From contig CM032669.1 of assembly GCA_019095985.1 (NCBI GenBank), forward strand, positions 7,991,304 to 8,055,303: a stretch of 64,000 nt of DNA, written 5' to 3'. The stretch comes from Streblospio benedicti (Eukaryota; Annelida; Polychaeta; Spionida; Spionidae). The position numbers and the translations under genes are program-made. The notes under the pieces are model-generated. The model made no database searches, was not told the origin of the DNA, and saw only the letters and a program-made list of their open reading frames with translations. Positions 1 to 12,119 of this stretch are shown in pieces (within the stretch, counting starts at the first letter, position 1; each line of letters begins with the position of its first letter).

Positions 1-2086
1 ATGGTTAAATATAAGTCACTTGTCTGTAGAGATAAAAGAACTTTTTCAAAATCAAAAATAAAAGAATTTATATAGTTTAACATTACTCAGTGGTAAGAAC
101 GCCAGTGTCATGGATTTTCTCCAATATGGTTGTACCCATTTATTTAAAACTTAAGTTGAATTGATAATTTGACCCCTTTCATTATACTTCTAATGAAATC
201 ATTAGGCTTCATATTAAGTTTCTGTGATCAATAAAAATTTAAGATATATTTGATGGTATGCCCCTCAAGATGGAGAATGGTCTAAAGTAGGACATTTTAT
301 GATCATTGTTTAATCCACTGGTATAATACATCATGGTGATTTTGTATTATCAACAAAATAATAAGCTTTTAACTTTTTATCTCATTGTGTTCAAACTTCT
401 ATTCTATTTCCTGTCATGTGAGAACATAATAGAAAATAATTGACAAAGCAACGCATATGATGGAAATCTGATCACCCTAATTTAGTGTTCTGTTAAAACA
501 TGATGATTTTGTTTTTAAGGATGGTTGTCCACATTCTGAACGCCATCATGGAATCACAACTATAATATACATGTATATGGGTTATTACCAGTAGTGTGTA
601 CATTTTATTACCTTCATTTCATAGGAATGTTCTCATGCACTTATAGTGACCTCAATATTGTGAATATACTAAGTCAATATGCAATAATCCTAACGGTGTT
701 ATTGATATTGAATTTACCCTTCTTGACTTTCCCAATGATGTGTGGCTTCCAATTAGTTATTATCCTTACTAGTGAAGGTCTGTAGCTTCAAGTGATGCAT
801 GGAATTAAGTCTATCAGGAGTTGGTTAATTGTATGTGCATTGAATGATGAATATGAATATTATTCTTTACAAAAGAGTTCTTGAAAACTGCTAACTAGAA
901 ATGCAGACGCAACTAAAAAGTCCAAATGATATTCATTTGGGAAAGATACTCTGTTGTATTGCAAAAAGAAAAACATCACCACAGAATTTTAAACAAAATC
1001 ATTTTAAGGTGATTCATTTCCATTGCAAATAATATTTCCAGAAATGAGTAGAATATCATAGAATAAACTCCGCATCGAGAAACCACTCCGGGCTCTATTT
1101 TGTTAGGACCGGCAACTAGGTTGTCAATTATTCCCATAAAAGGTCACATGTCCCAGGGATCTAGGTGTCGTCTGCTGCCCTGGATATGCCGCCCACTCAG
1201 CACATGGGGTAAAAGCAAACAGGGTTAAAGCCTGGATCGTGAAATTGAGTTGATATTTTGTGCCAGCAGCGCTCCATTTTGCTCACACGTAAAAGGAGAA
1301 ATGACATTTTCGCCGGCTGTGTTTTGGTGACATTTTACTCCTGCCGCCCACATGTATATTATAGAATTTTGATGAATGTGGCTCGGTGCCAAATGGGTGC
1401 AGAGTTTCCTTTAATGAGCAATTTACAATGTTATTGGTTTTTATGGATATTTATCGTTGTTTAGTGAATACACAATGGGTGAAAATGTTCGCACAATTTT
1501 CCCAATTGAATATATCCAAAATGAGGTTTGATTCCGATTGACAAAGTTGTATTTGTATGTTACATGTTCATCCATTTGTTTTGAATTGTTATTACGCTGA
1601 AATATGTTTGTTGTGATAAATTCAATGAAGATATATGCTTGTGTAAGGCCCATGGGCTCGGGAATCGGGTATTATAACTGTATATTCTGATGATACTACC
1701 TATGTGCATTTGATATGCCATGCTCAACCCAAGTTGATTATCTGATGTGATATTGACACATTGCATTCAATTTTACTGGAAATAATTTTGTAGCATATGG
1801 TTGAGTAAAAAGCCAAAAACATTATTGTAAACATGAATATATTTTCATCTCACATTAGTTTCTCTCTCATCTTTTTAGCAAGCATATTTGAGGGGGGAAT
1901 ATAACCTACCCCCAAAATCCAGGACCATTCTCAATAATTTTCTAACCTCATTTCACAATTTCACGATTTTTAACAATTCTCAAAGGAAATTAACTGCCGT
2001 TCTCATTTCTCTTGAAAAATAAAGGGTCATTCTCACATCTCAAAATACATGTAGGTATATTTCACCCTTATATTTCTATCATGATA
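1..2086. other. AT-rich non-coding stretch, no gene seen
   Basis: Only short chance open frames occur on either strand and none resembles a known family or is flanked by good splice sites. It is probably intronic DNA of the GAB gene further right if that gene starts upstream of the window (inference). There is no clear tandem array or inverted repeat. Confidence 0.6.
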
Positions 2087-2321
2087 GATATAGCTGAAGA
2101 CAGGTTTTACAACCCTAAGCTTCCATTTGACTATATCAAGTGGCCCTGGCGGGACTCGAACTCACGACCCCAAGGTTGTGAGACCAGAATGATACATATC
2201 ATCCCAAGCAGCGAGCTGTTAAAAGGTTACACGAACGAACCGTTGCTTATGTAACTGCCAGGGCCATTTGATAAAGTCTAAAGGAGGCTTAGGGTTGTAA
2301 AACCTGTCTTCAGTTATGTCC
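2087..2321. repeat. tRNA-like foldback repeat, copy 1
   Basis: The left arm (2087-2180) reads GCTGAAGACAGGTTTTACA, then a reverse-complement B-box (GGGACTCGAACTCAC). The right arm, ending at 2321, mirrors the first part (AAAACCTGTCTTCAG). The core carries the same CATCCCAAGC segment found in copies near 19.7, 25.6 and 31.1 kb. Read on the minus strand, left arm plus core resembles a tRNA promoter region with a B box (GAGTTCGAGTCC). The right arm here is more diverged than in the other copies. It is a SINE-like inverted-repeat element rather than a functional tRNA. Confidence 0.7.
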
Positions 2322-2330
2322 ATTGTAGTA

Positions 2331-2510
2331 AAATGTGCTTTCTGAAAAGATGTGAGAGAGAGAAGCTTGAAAATGTATTCGCAAACACTGGGAAACAAAT
2401 ATATATAGATTCCAGAGCACTAAAAATGCTAATAAGACCTCCCAAAATTTCTTCATCGTGTGGGATCTGAACCCACGACCTCTGGGTTGAGATAATGGAC
2501 CAAGTATGTA
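2331..2510 (-). repeat. second SINE-like tRNA-derived repeat
   Basis: On the minus strand there is a tRNA-like B box (GGGTTCAGATCCCA) preceded by AACCCAGAGGTCGT. The tail contains CACTGGGAAAC... and a CT-rich stretch. The motif recurs near 53.09 kb (CACTGGGAAACACATATATA) and a related head is at 11.77 and 40.3 kb. The exact ends are uncertain. Confidence 0.45.
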
Positions 2511-3753
2511 AGCTGGGGGTAACCTTTTTAAAGCTTGTAAATGTATCCCCTATTGCGAAACGCGCATGTATAATTTTTTTCATTAATAGAAATGATCATC
2601 AACATCAATCTGTATGGCTTTTGCTCGTGGCTAGTTTTGATGAAAATTTTGATGTGTTTTAGATATTATTTAGAATGATTTTGTGATGTATTCTTCATTC
2701 TGATTGTTATTTACTCAAACTTCAAGGGATTACTCTTGTGTTTCCTGAATTTTGAGTCGTCAGAGAAGTTGCTATTTTGTTAAGTTTTGTTTTATCCAAA
2801 AGATGCACTAATACACTGGAGTCCTGTGATCAATCTTCATACATTTCAACGTAAGAAGAAAACAAAACCCCTAATTCAGCAGTGTCCCATTCATGTTTGC
2901 AGTTTATTCAAGCATTTCATCTTGTTTCTGTCCATATTCATATTGTCTGTGACAAATTTGCGGAATGAAAGATGTGCGTTATCACATTCCAGTGTTTGCA
3001 CCGACTAAGCGCAGATTAATTGCTTCCGACAGCATTACTTTTGATACCTTGATTATTAACTATCTTTCATTCAAATATTTTAACATTTTCACAGGCCCAT
3101 TTAAAAGATATGAACTGATGGTGATGCCTTTGAATCTTTTCTAGACAATTATTTTGTCCTTTTCTTATTGTAATACACATCTACTGTAGAATTTGGGTGC
3201 TCAATATATGGTTTTTCAGTTGATAAATTCAAAATAGTTGAAGTATTTTTTTGATTATTTTTTTATCCAATGCACAAAACGAATAGAATACAAAAGAACA
3301 ATACTTAAATACTTAAATAACAAGACCAAAACATTTTTCTGTAAAAAGAAGAAAAACACTAACAATATATATACAGAACCACAAGCGTTGAAGTCCGTCC
3401 TTTACAAGGATTTGCACATTTCACAGTACATAATCATTCACATTCACTTACATTTTTTTTTTATTTTTTTTTATTGAAGTATAGAAAATAGAAAAAAAAA
3501 ACATTTCAATCACCATTATTACATCACTTACATTGAGTTTACTTGAATATTGTAGGATTTCACTCAAACTCAAATAACGCAACTTTATACACAACTACAT
3601 ATGTTGGCCTTTGAAATCTAACCCTGAGATCTTGTTGTTGACTGTTACCCAGTTAAGTCATTTTTAAGAACGTCTCTGATCATTGCAAATCCATTCAACT
3701 TCACAGACTGGCGGGTATTCTCTTTGCTAGAGTAAAATGATCATCCAAAATGT
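2511..3753. other. AT-rich non-coding stretch
   Basis: No coding region is recognised. It contains T- and A-rich runs around 3448-3500 just downstream of the minus-strand SOCS-box gene, so part is likely its 3' UTR. I did not find an unambiguous poly(A) signal. Confidence 0.5.
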
Positions 3754-5415
3754 TCACTGCAGCATAATGTCCTTAATCTTCAAACTTTCTGGTAGAGGTA
3801 GACGAAAAACCTTCCTCGGCATGTGTTCTCCCAGAGCTTCTCTGATACAAGTTGCAGTGATGCGCCTCAGAGTCCATGGGTTCTCCAGTTCTGTGTCGAC
3901 AAGCTTATCGACTTGGACGCTGTTCTTCCTTCTTTTGTTATTGACACGACTTTCATAGATTGTTTTTCTATCCTCCGCACTCGCCTTGTATCCAGCTTGG
4001 AAGAGAAGCTTCAGGCACTTGAGATTCCCCTTTCTAATGAGAATGAGCAATGGACTCTTCCCAATCTGGTGGTTCGCGAGATGTGATACCAGCGCTGGAC
4101 AAAATCGTATTATCTTTTTGATAGCCGGCGTAACATTAAAAACACAGGCCGTCGTAAGAGCGGTATGTCCCCTTCCATTTAATTTCTTCACGTCAATTTT
4201 ATGACAGTACTTGAGCATGTAATCCAGTATGGCCGCGCATCCGCTGCGCACAACCACATGCAATGGCGTCTCGCCATGGACGTCTGTCAAGTTCACGTCT
4301 GCTCCAGCACTGAGCAGCACATCCAACATTTCGATTTCCTCGTTCACATCGACCGGCTTTCGTTTGCGGAGCCACGTGCCTGTCATCATCTCCGAGCAGT
4401 ATGCCACAGAGCAATGAAGTGCCGTCGCGCCGTCACGCATCAGTTTATTAGGATCGGCACCGTATTTAAGGAGTAGTGCAACAACATGGAATCTGCGGTC
4501 TTCCACAGCTTTCTTGAAGCAGTCTTCATCCTGCGGATTGTCCATATCGATCCTGCAGCCGTGTTCACAGAGCATCTTCACGACTCGAGCGTCGCCCGCA
4601 GCACAAGCCAGCCAAAGTGGTGTCTGATTTTCTGAATTGTTTATGTTCGGGTTTGCATTATTTTCCAAAAGCTTGGCAACACTTGCTATCTGACCTGCAC
4701 TGGCTGCCACGTGCAAAGGCGTCATATTTTCATTATTCGTCACATCTACAGTTGCTCCAGCACTTATCAAAATGTCCAAGATCTTGGGATCTTTGTACGC
4801 TGCTGCCTTGTGAAGAGGGGCGTTTCGGCCATAAAAGAAGGCTCCGCAATAGTTCACATCACTACCCATATCAACAAGCAGCTGAACTGCTTCAGCCTGT
4901 TCATGGTTCACAGCATAATTGAGTGCAATCATTTCAGCAGAGCCTCTCGTTTTATTTCCTACATCAATACCTTTCTCAATTAGTAGTTGAATTATATCAA
5001 CCTGTCCATACTTCGCAGCTACATGGATCGCTTGGAGTCCTTGAGTATTATACTGCCTAATATCTGTGCCAAAGTTTATCAAAATTTTAGCAATTTCTTT
5101 TTTCTTTTCAGCTATTGCTAAATGCAATTGTGGTTGGTTTTTATTGTAGTGGTTTATGTCCTTTTGAACTGAAGTTAGAACTTGTTCAAACTCTGCTACT
5201 TTTCCTTCTTTTATCAATTTTTGAAGTTTTTTTTCAGTTTCTTCTTCACAATCCACATCTGCAGGATCAAATGCATCAGCTGAATCAGCTGCATCCTCCC
5301 AGTTTTCAGACATTACAGCATCATTAGCTTTAGAGTTTGCTGCTATTCTCTCCAGCTCTTCTTGTTCAAGTTCATCATCCCATCCTTGATCAATATTATC
5401 TTGAAATTCAGCCAT
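3754..5415 (-). CDS. ankyrin repeat and SOCS box protein (ASB family)
   Basis: The intact open frame ends at TGA 3754-3756. From the ATG at 5413-5415 (protein starts MAEFQDNIDQGWDDE) it gives 553 residues. A further in-frame ATG pair at 5482-5484 would add 23 residues, but that extension looks untranslated; an in-frame stop lies further upstream. An acidic N-terminal segment is followed by about 11 ankyrin repeats (NAPLHKAAAYKDPKILD, TPLHVAASAGQIASVAKLL, TPLWLACAAGDARVVKML, TPLHVVVRSGCAAILDYML). Repeat 8 has an insertion. The last 40 residues form a SOCS box: TLRRITATCIREALG as BC box, and LPLP as the Cullin-5 box. In this family the SOCS box recruits Elongin B/C and Cullin-5 while the ankyrin repeats bind the substrate for ubiquitination. 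The usual BC-box Cys is Thr here. The gene is intronless and probably lies antisense inside a GAB intron. Family is certain; orthology to a numbered ASB is not. Confidence 0.93.
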   Translation of the reverse strand: MAEFQDNIDQGWDDELEQEELERIAANSKANDAVMSENWEDAADSADAFDPADVDCEEETEKKLQKLIKEGKVAEFEQVLTSVQKDINHYNKNQPQLHLAIAEKKKEIAKILINFGTDIRQYNTQGLQAIHVAAKYGQVDIIQLLIEKGIDVGNKTRGSAEMIALNYAVNHEQAEAVQLLVDMGSDVNYCGAFFYGRNAPLHKAAAYKDPKILDILISAGATVDVTNNENMTPLHVAASAGQIASVAKLLENNANPNINNSENQTPLWLACAAGDARVVKMLCEHGCRIDMDNPQDEDCFKKAVEDRRFHVVALLLKYGADPNKLMRDGATALHCSVAYCSEMMTGTWLRKRKPVDVNEEIEMLDVLLSAGADVNLTDVHGETPLHVVVRSGCAAILDYMLKYCHKIDVKKLNGRGHTALTTACVFNVTPAIKKIIRFCPALVSHLANHQIGKSPLLILIRKGNLKCLKLLFQAGYKASAEDRKTIYESRVNNKRRKNSVQVDKLVDTELENPWTLRRITATCIREALGEHMPRKVFRLPLPESLKIKDIMLQ

Positions 5416-5484
5416 TTGACTTTTTTTAAACACAGCACAAAAAAATGCAAACTTTCTTTCTGGAAAAATCTGTGATGTCATCAT

Positions 5485-6522
5485 CCATGGCAGGTGCTTG
5501 AAGTATGTTGTTGTTTATGATTCTTCCCCCTGTCATAGAGGCTTGAGGCTTGAGTTGATGAATGATGATATCCTAATGGATGATGAATTGGAGAGTCCAG
5601 TGGATCTTTATAAATGATATCCTGTGATGTCCAAGCTGCATTTACACACAGGCATTATTATCATCAATGAGCTAATTATTGTCATTAATGAGTAAAAGTA
5701 AAAGTTAATCTTCTGCAATACTGCATTAAGAATCAAGGGTTTTATATATTGTGAAATTGAATTTGAATTTTATGGTTGCAAAGGCACAGAGTTGGTATGG
5801 TAGTGTCCCTTAACTTGAGTTCAATCTAGTGTTATTTATACCATGTATCTGCGAGGCTCTCAAGCAATGCAGCATATAACATAACAGTCTGTTGATCTTC
5901 TCAACTCCCATCAATTGAGCTTGTGATAACGGCAAGATTTTACTGATGTCTTCATGAGAGGGATCTAGTATTAGTTGTGTTGATGATAATTCAACTGGCC
6001 AGCCAGTGCTTAGATGGAAGGATGTACATTTGCAAACATAATGCATGCATATCATTCACATGATGCATGCAAATGTGTTGAAGTAGCAAAAAAAAGGGAA
6101 AATGTGCTGTTTGCATTATGGTTTGTCCATCAGCACAGTCATGTTCATAACAAGGTTTTGGTGGTCGTCATGTCAAGTGATATAGATAATTTTGTTCAAT
6201 ATTCAAGGAAATAGTTTGGAAATATATTTATATGTACTAGCTAATACCCGTGGGGCTGAAAAATCAATATAAGCTGATAACGATTATAAATGGTGATTCT
6301 TTTTTCCATACAGGGTAATGCTGTATTTTTTTTTACATATATTTAAATGCGATCAGTTTGAAACCAGATTACAATGACCCTTTATTCTTTTAGATAGGTC
6401 TAATACAAGGTTTTTCAAAATACTATAATTTATATTACAACTCTGATAATTACATTATACAGTGTATTTTAGTCCACATCATTGTTGGATCAATAGGTCA
6501 ATGTCGAATGCTTCATAATATT
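5485..6522. other. 5' flank of the SOCS-box gene, no gene seen
   Basis: This AT-rich sequence upstream of the minus-strand ASB gene should contain its promoter and 5' UTR. I could not pick out a convincing TATA box, and no coding region is recognised. Confidence 0.45.
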
Positions 6523-6710
6523 TGCGTCACTTCAGCAGCTGAAGCGAAAGCCTTGTGTTCACTTCGTTCTGAGATTTTCCCCTCAAAGTCATAAAGTTCT
6601 TAATTGTAAAATAAACCTGGTTTCAGTGTATATCTTAATTGGCCATATGTCAACATTGTTCTTGCGACGCCGTGTTCTTTGAAGACTTTTGATCTAGTTC
6701 AATTTGTGTT
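6523..6710. repeat. dispersed repeat with CTTCAG-CAG-CTGAAG hairpin, copy 1
   Basis: It begins GCGTCACTTCAGCAGCTG and runs through AAGCGAAAGCCTTGTG. It ends with TCAACATTGTTCTTGCGACG followed by CTTTTGATCTAGTT. The same start and end occur at 44482-44961 with a longer interior, so this is one family with a variable centre. A hairpin of six base pairs is followed by CGAAAGCC. Confidence 0.6.
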
Positions 6711-6959
6711 TGACTGAGTCGTTATCTTATGTACCACTTTAAGTTTACTATCGAAGCACAGTGCACTTTTAATTTCATATACTGGTTATTAAGTGTCTTT
6801 ACTATAAATTTGAAAGCAAACTTATGTTTAAATGCACCAAGGTATGCAATGCTAGGCATTCACCCCCCAGAAATATATGCTGTGGTTATTGAGTAGAATG
6901 CCAAACTAATTTTTCCATAAAACAAAATTAACGATCTTGTTTTCAAGTTAGTACATTAA

Positions 6960-7134
6960 CAGTATAACCTCTAATTGAGACAACTCGGAATATGGCCACA
7001 AGTTGTCTCAGTAGGGAAGTGGTCTCCTTTAGGAGGTTTGAAGTTGCCTCATTGATGTTTTGGAACTGGAAAAAAAAGTTTAAATTGTTAAGATGGTCAG
7101 TTTATAGAGGTGGCTTCAATTAGAGGTTATGCTG
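6960..7134. mobile_element. MITE-like element with about 18-bp TIRs
   Basis: The left end CAGTATAACCTCTAATTG is mirrored at the right end (CAATTAGAGGTTATGCTG) with one mismatch in 18. The interior is about 140 bp with no coding capacity. The CAGT...CCTCT terminus resembles Tc1/mariner-superfamily ends (family knowledge). I could not confirm a TA duplication. Confidence 0.6.
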
Positions 7135-7408
7135 TACGTAATTCTAAATCAAACAAGCATCATAACTTTACATACAGCCTGCCCACGAACATGCAACAGA
7201 AATCCACCTTTATTAAGATATTTACTGATAATTGACAAATATTTTTTGTTGATAAATTGGAAGTAATAAGTAATACACATTGCCACACAACATTTGTTGG
7301 CCTACACTTATGTATTGGCTACGACTCAAAACATATTGTTGACGTGAGGCGTCCATCTTGCTCTGTCGTGCTTTAGTATCGTGGTTTTGAATATTTTTTA
7401 CTTGTCAG

Positions 7409-7486
7409 GTCTCAGTAGGAGTAACAATTTTTACGATCACAGTGCGAGTGGCCATGTTAGAACGCCTCTCAAAAGAAAACAGGCAG
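7409..7486 (+). CDS. candidate additional GAB exon
   Basis: A T-rich tract ending TTTACTTGTCAG precedes a 78-base open segment reading LSRSNNFYDHSASGHVRTPL and then KRKQ. It ends CAG before GTCTAA. Entry and exit phase are both 1, matching the phase-1 entry of the next exon at 15461, and the joined codon would be Gly. FYDHS has the character of a docking-protein tyrosine site. Against it: the donor is weak and the segment is short. Transcript data would decide. Confidence 0.35.
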
Positions 7487-10400
7487 GTCTAAGTAACATT
7501 TTCCCAGAACTCAATTTTTCTGTTCACGTGCTAGAATCACGGTGTTTACAATTGCATATTTATCCAACGTTCACGTGAAGGAACACTTACAAATGAGATT
7601 GCAACTTGTACCAGATTAGAAAAGTAGCTATACTCTGTCACACAGGCTTCTGTTATTTGTGTGTAACTTACTTTCATAATGCGGTCAGCCTACGAGTCCC
7701 TCAATTTTCTGACGAGACCGAAATCTGGGCCGTTAACAGTTTGTTTACATTTTCTGTGAGCTAAGTTGAAATTTATCTTTTTAGTTCTTTAAAAGGTAAA
7801 CATCTGGCTATTATTCTGGTTCAAATAGTGTATTTATATTTTTTTATAAGTGTTTAGGTTATCTTGTTAAATAATTATGTTAGATGTGGTCAGCTTCAAA
7901 CTTACATTTTCAAACTGACACTGAAGCAGCATCTTTGAATTAGCATAAGACAGACAGACCTCTTTGGGTACCACTGGGCAAGGCTCTTTGATTTTAATAG
8001 TTCACAGGTACGCTCTTTTTCTGTTAACATTTATGGCAGTTTTTGAAGTGCAAGAGTTAATTTTCATATTTTTCGTGCACTGGTCACTGAACTTTTAACA
8101 ATGCATGTCATCATTTCACTAAAGCAAAATGTCCTGCCATTTTTGAGACCTGCATTCTATTCTCTGTCTCTTGTTCTGTAAGTTCCTACTACGGTAGTCT
8201 TTAGACATGGAAGAAAAATGTTTTTGATTGCACAAAAAGTGCATGAAATAATCGGAGAATTATTTGGATATGATATCATTATCGTTAGAAGTTGTATAAT
8301 TTTACAAATATCACGTGGTATTTGTATACTTTCTTTTTAAATGTTAATGTCAAACACGCTTAAAAGTAGAACGGTTTGTGTGACCAAAATGGTGTCTTCT
8401 GTTTGTTTCTTCATTTAATATCCAGGTAAAGATTTTGTATCGATAAGGCAAAGTTAATTAAGTGATGATATGAGGTAAAAAAAGGTAAGTGCTGTGTCCA
8501 TAGTTCTCTTTTCAAGCTACGTAGAAATCATGTGGGATGCATCCTTTTAGAGAAAAAAACTTTTGTGTGCCTGCAGATAGAAGTTTCAAACTGTTATTTT
8601 AGAGAAAATTGTGTGTTGGGCAATACAGTTAAGAAAGTGCTGTTGGTGTTAATCTATTAATGAGGGTCCTGCAGATACTGGTAATGTGTGATGCTGTAAT
8701 GTGCATTATCTTGGCCAACGAGAATATTTTTGTGCCACAATATAAGGATAACGAGCAACTGAAGTTACAGTTGACTTTTGTTCATGTTTTTTTCTAATTG
8801 TTACATGATTGATATAATTGCAATATATTATGTATTTATATTAATTTTGTTCTATAGTTTACTCTGCAATTAAAAAAAAGAAATGGTGTAATAGATGATG
8901 AATTAAAGATATATGAATATGTAACTGGGTATGTCATGTTCGAAAATATCTTACTCATTATTTGAAACCGCGCACTTAGTGCTCAGGACTGATCATTTGT
9001 AAGCTTCAGTGCTTTGTTCTTTTTCTGTTTATCTAACTTCACACTGACACAGATAACCATGCACTTTTTTCTCAGCATCAAAAAAAAAAGTTAGAACAAG
9101 GCGCATGCAGGTGAAAAGAGACGCACGCTGCTTTTCACCACTCTGCATGGGTTCTGACAGATCCACCAAGATCGCAACATTTCTTTGTGTTTTTGATACA
9201 GTTTGGCCTAGAAAGGCTTTTGTTCCCTCCCTGTTGTTTCAAACTTTGAAAAGTTTACATGAACGATACTCTTGCTAAACTGTTACAATGACGCATTTAA
9301 TGTAATTTTCTGTTTGCACTAATTAGGGAGTTTTTGTTTTAATGAATTTTTGTTGTTGTATCTCCCAAAATTGTCATCTGCAAGTTTTTTGGATTATCTA
9401 CAATTGATGCGATTTTTTGTCCAATCTTAACTGGTTATTCTGTATCCTTCATCTTAAAACTGATTGATTACGTTGACTGTTGGCTGAAGAAGCCACATCC
9501 TCTTCCTTCGGTGCTGATTTGTAACATTAGGATTGTTGCACTTGATAAATGAAGATCTCAAGTACGCTGTCCCTGTTACCAAACATTTGAAAGGTTTCAT
9601 TTGTATGAATCGTTGATGATTGCTTAAAAAGCAACAATTCAAAACAAGGCAAGGTTAACAAAAAGCTATTGACTATAAAAGTTGCGTTGTAGATACATGT
9701 CACACGTTACAATCAATGAGATTCATTGATATTTCTTGTAAAAATCTACATTAAATGGGCTTTTTATAATCATGCAAGTCATCAGGATTGCAAAGCAGAT
9801 GAAATCTGTTCATAATAGATAAAACATATTGCATAACAACATCTCTGGTTTGTACATGTATAATTTATTTCTTTGTTGAAATCGAAGTGAAATGTAAACA
9901 TCTTAATATTTTCATTGATTGCATGTAGCAGATATCAGGTAAATTAACACCATTCTGAAGATTCATTTTATCAAGTTATTAGGATATTATGATTTCATTA
10001 TCCTTACCTGCGTAGTCTTTATCAAGCAGCTTTAGATGCCGCCTAGCTAGCTAGCATTCTAAGTGTGCTAGGTACAGAAAACCACAAAGATTTGCTGGCT
10101 TACGTGTTTGTGAGAGGCTGTCAGTGTCTGTTGTTTACCAGTGAGATGGTGGATGCACACAGTTGTGTGTCGACATGGCAACCTGCTGGTTCCCTCAGAT
10201 AACTCGTGTTTATTGTCTACTTGTGTACACACTGCTAGCATTTGTATTCATGTGTGTGTGAAACTTGTATGTCCATGATGAATCGAATCATTTACGGGAT
10301 TGTTATGATCGATGATTGATGCTTTTTTTGCACGCGATAAACAGGATTGAAAAAAAAAAGTAGGTTGCTAAGTGAAATGATTCAAGTGATCTAGTCATTT

Positions 10401-11764
10401 GAATAGATTTGGACTGTCGGGATGTTTTGTTATGTTTATATTTAGAATATGGATAAATATCATGAATTTGTTTTCTGTCAGAGATAACATAGATTGGAAT
10501 AGGATTCAGACGCTATATGTGAAATACGTTGTCGTCAAGTGAACTATTCAATTTTTAAAATTTTGTCCATATATTTTGTAATAGTTCATGTTTTTAAAAT
10601 GGATAAATATCATGGATAGCATTTTGAAATAATGTGTATGTGTATAGAATGGATGATCGTACATGCAAACATTTCATCTTGTATCTATTTATTCGAAAAT
10701 GGATTATGCTTGCAAATTTGTGAACCGTATGTAAGAACGAAGAATGAGCCAAACAATAGATGTATAAGGGATTTTTAAATGTGTATTACATGATTTTTTA
10801 ACGTCGTTGTATATCAGCACAAAGTGTAGTAAACATTCTTGGATCATATATTTTTCAAACTAAAAGGAATAAAATGTTAAAATACAGCTCAATGGTAAGT
10901 CTACAAGTTTATTACTGCAAATGTAAGAAACTTGTGAGCATTTATCTGTGTTGATAGTTCTACTCTTAGGACCTATTTCCTGAGCACTCATGAACGTTTA
11001 CTTTAAACTGTTCGAAAACATTGGTTCTCAAAATAGTGCTCTTCATGAAACACAAATATTTGAGCTGATTTCGACAATGCACAATAAGATACCAATCAAG
11101 TGAATGTTGAGAAAGTTTTTTTATTGTGTTCAATCAGAAATCGTGGGTGACAAGCAATTATATTTGCATTGAGAAACTATTTCAATAACTGGCTGAAGCA
11201 ATGTTTAGGTTTTCTAAGAAATAACAAGTTCATAAATTTCTTAAGTTCAAATATTCTGTAAGATCCTTGATTTTCATTGATAGTCTAAAGTTCGTTCTAA
11301 TGTACATTTTGAAAGCTGTCGCTGATATCCAAATTTGGTTAACTATTATTTGCTCATTCTTCTTTTTATATATAGCCCTAACACGACTTTTGACTTGCTT
11401 TATTTCTTTAGAAATCAATATGTAAGATGTAACTCACCTGCTTATATATAAAATTCAAAGGAAAAGCATGGAAAAAAAGATAACCTGCCGTCCATCTGTG
11501 TGGCCTTACCTCAAACATGTGGCCTGCTTAATTGGAACATGCAGCACTAGAACATTGTTTGCTGCTGTTGATTTATATTACAAGTGTTTAAATAGCTCAA
11601 GCTGGCTCTGGATTGTTCATTATTGACAGCTCACAAAGTTTATGCATCTATGAAAATTTCGGTTGTCTCTGTAAGTGTTTATGATATTAGCTTTGTTGTA
11701 TGAAAGGTCTTGTTTTGAGTGTTCTTAATGCTTAGGAGCAGTATTAATTAAGACTGTATTTTGA
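7487..11764. other. probable GAB intron, no feature recognised
   Basis: AT-rich sequence with no ORF resembling a known protein on either strand, no RNA gene and no clear inverted repeat. A short block (ATGGATAAATATCATG) recurs near 10.45 and 10.6 kb. Confidence 0.5.
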
Positions 11765-11830
11765 CATTGGGCTGTATGAGTCAGTGACCACAAGGTCGTG
11801 GGTTTGAGTGGGCACTAGAGAGCAACTGCT
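11765..11830 (+). repeat. tRNA-like SINE head fragment
   Basis: TGAGTCAGTGACCACAAGGT followed by CGTGGGTTTGAGTGGGC resembles the anticodon-to-B-box part of the 40.3-kb SINE head (GACCAGAAGGTCGTGGGTTC). The rest of the element is not visible. Confidence 0.4.
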
Positions 11831-12119
11831 GTCGTATCTGTTGTTAAAACATGTATGAGTCACTTTATGTTATTATCCGTCTATTGCAAGTTACCTGCAC
11901 CTGATCATTATGCAGATCCAGAAGTAACATCTGTCATTCATAATCCTGTTCTGTTATTCCTTTTCTGTTATTCATATGTAGCATTCTGTGTCCGTTCTAA
12001 TCAAGTCTCCCATGTTCTGGAGGAAGACTTTCAGGTTTGCTTATGTCTGCGTCCGCGGAGGGATGAAACAGATTCTATTCATAGCTTTGTAAATTGAATA
12101 TGTTGAATAAGTGAGAAAA

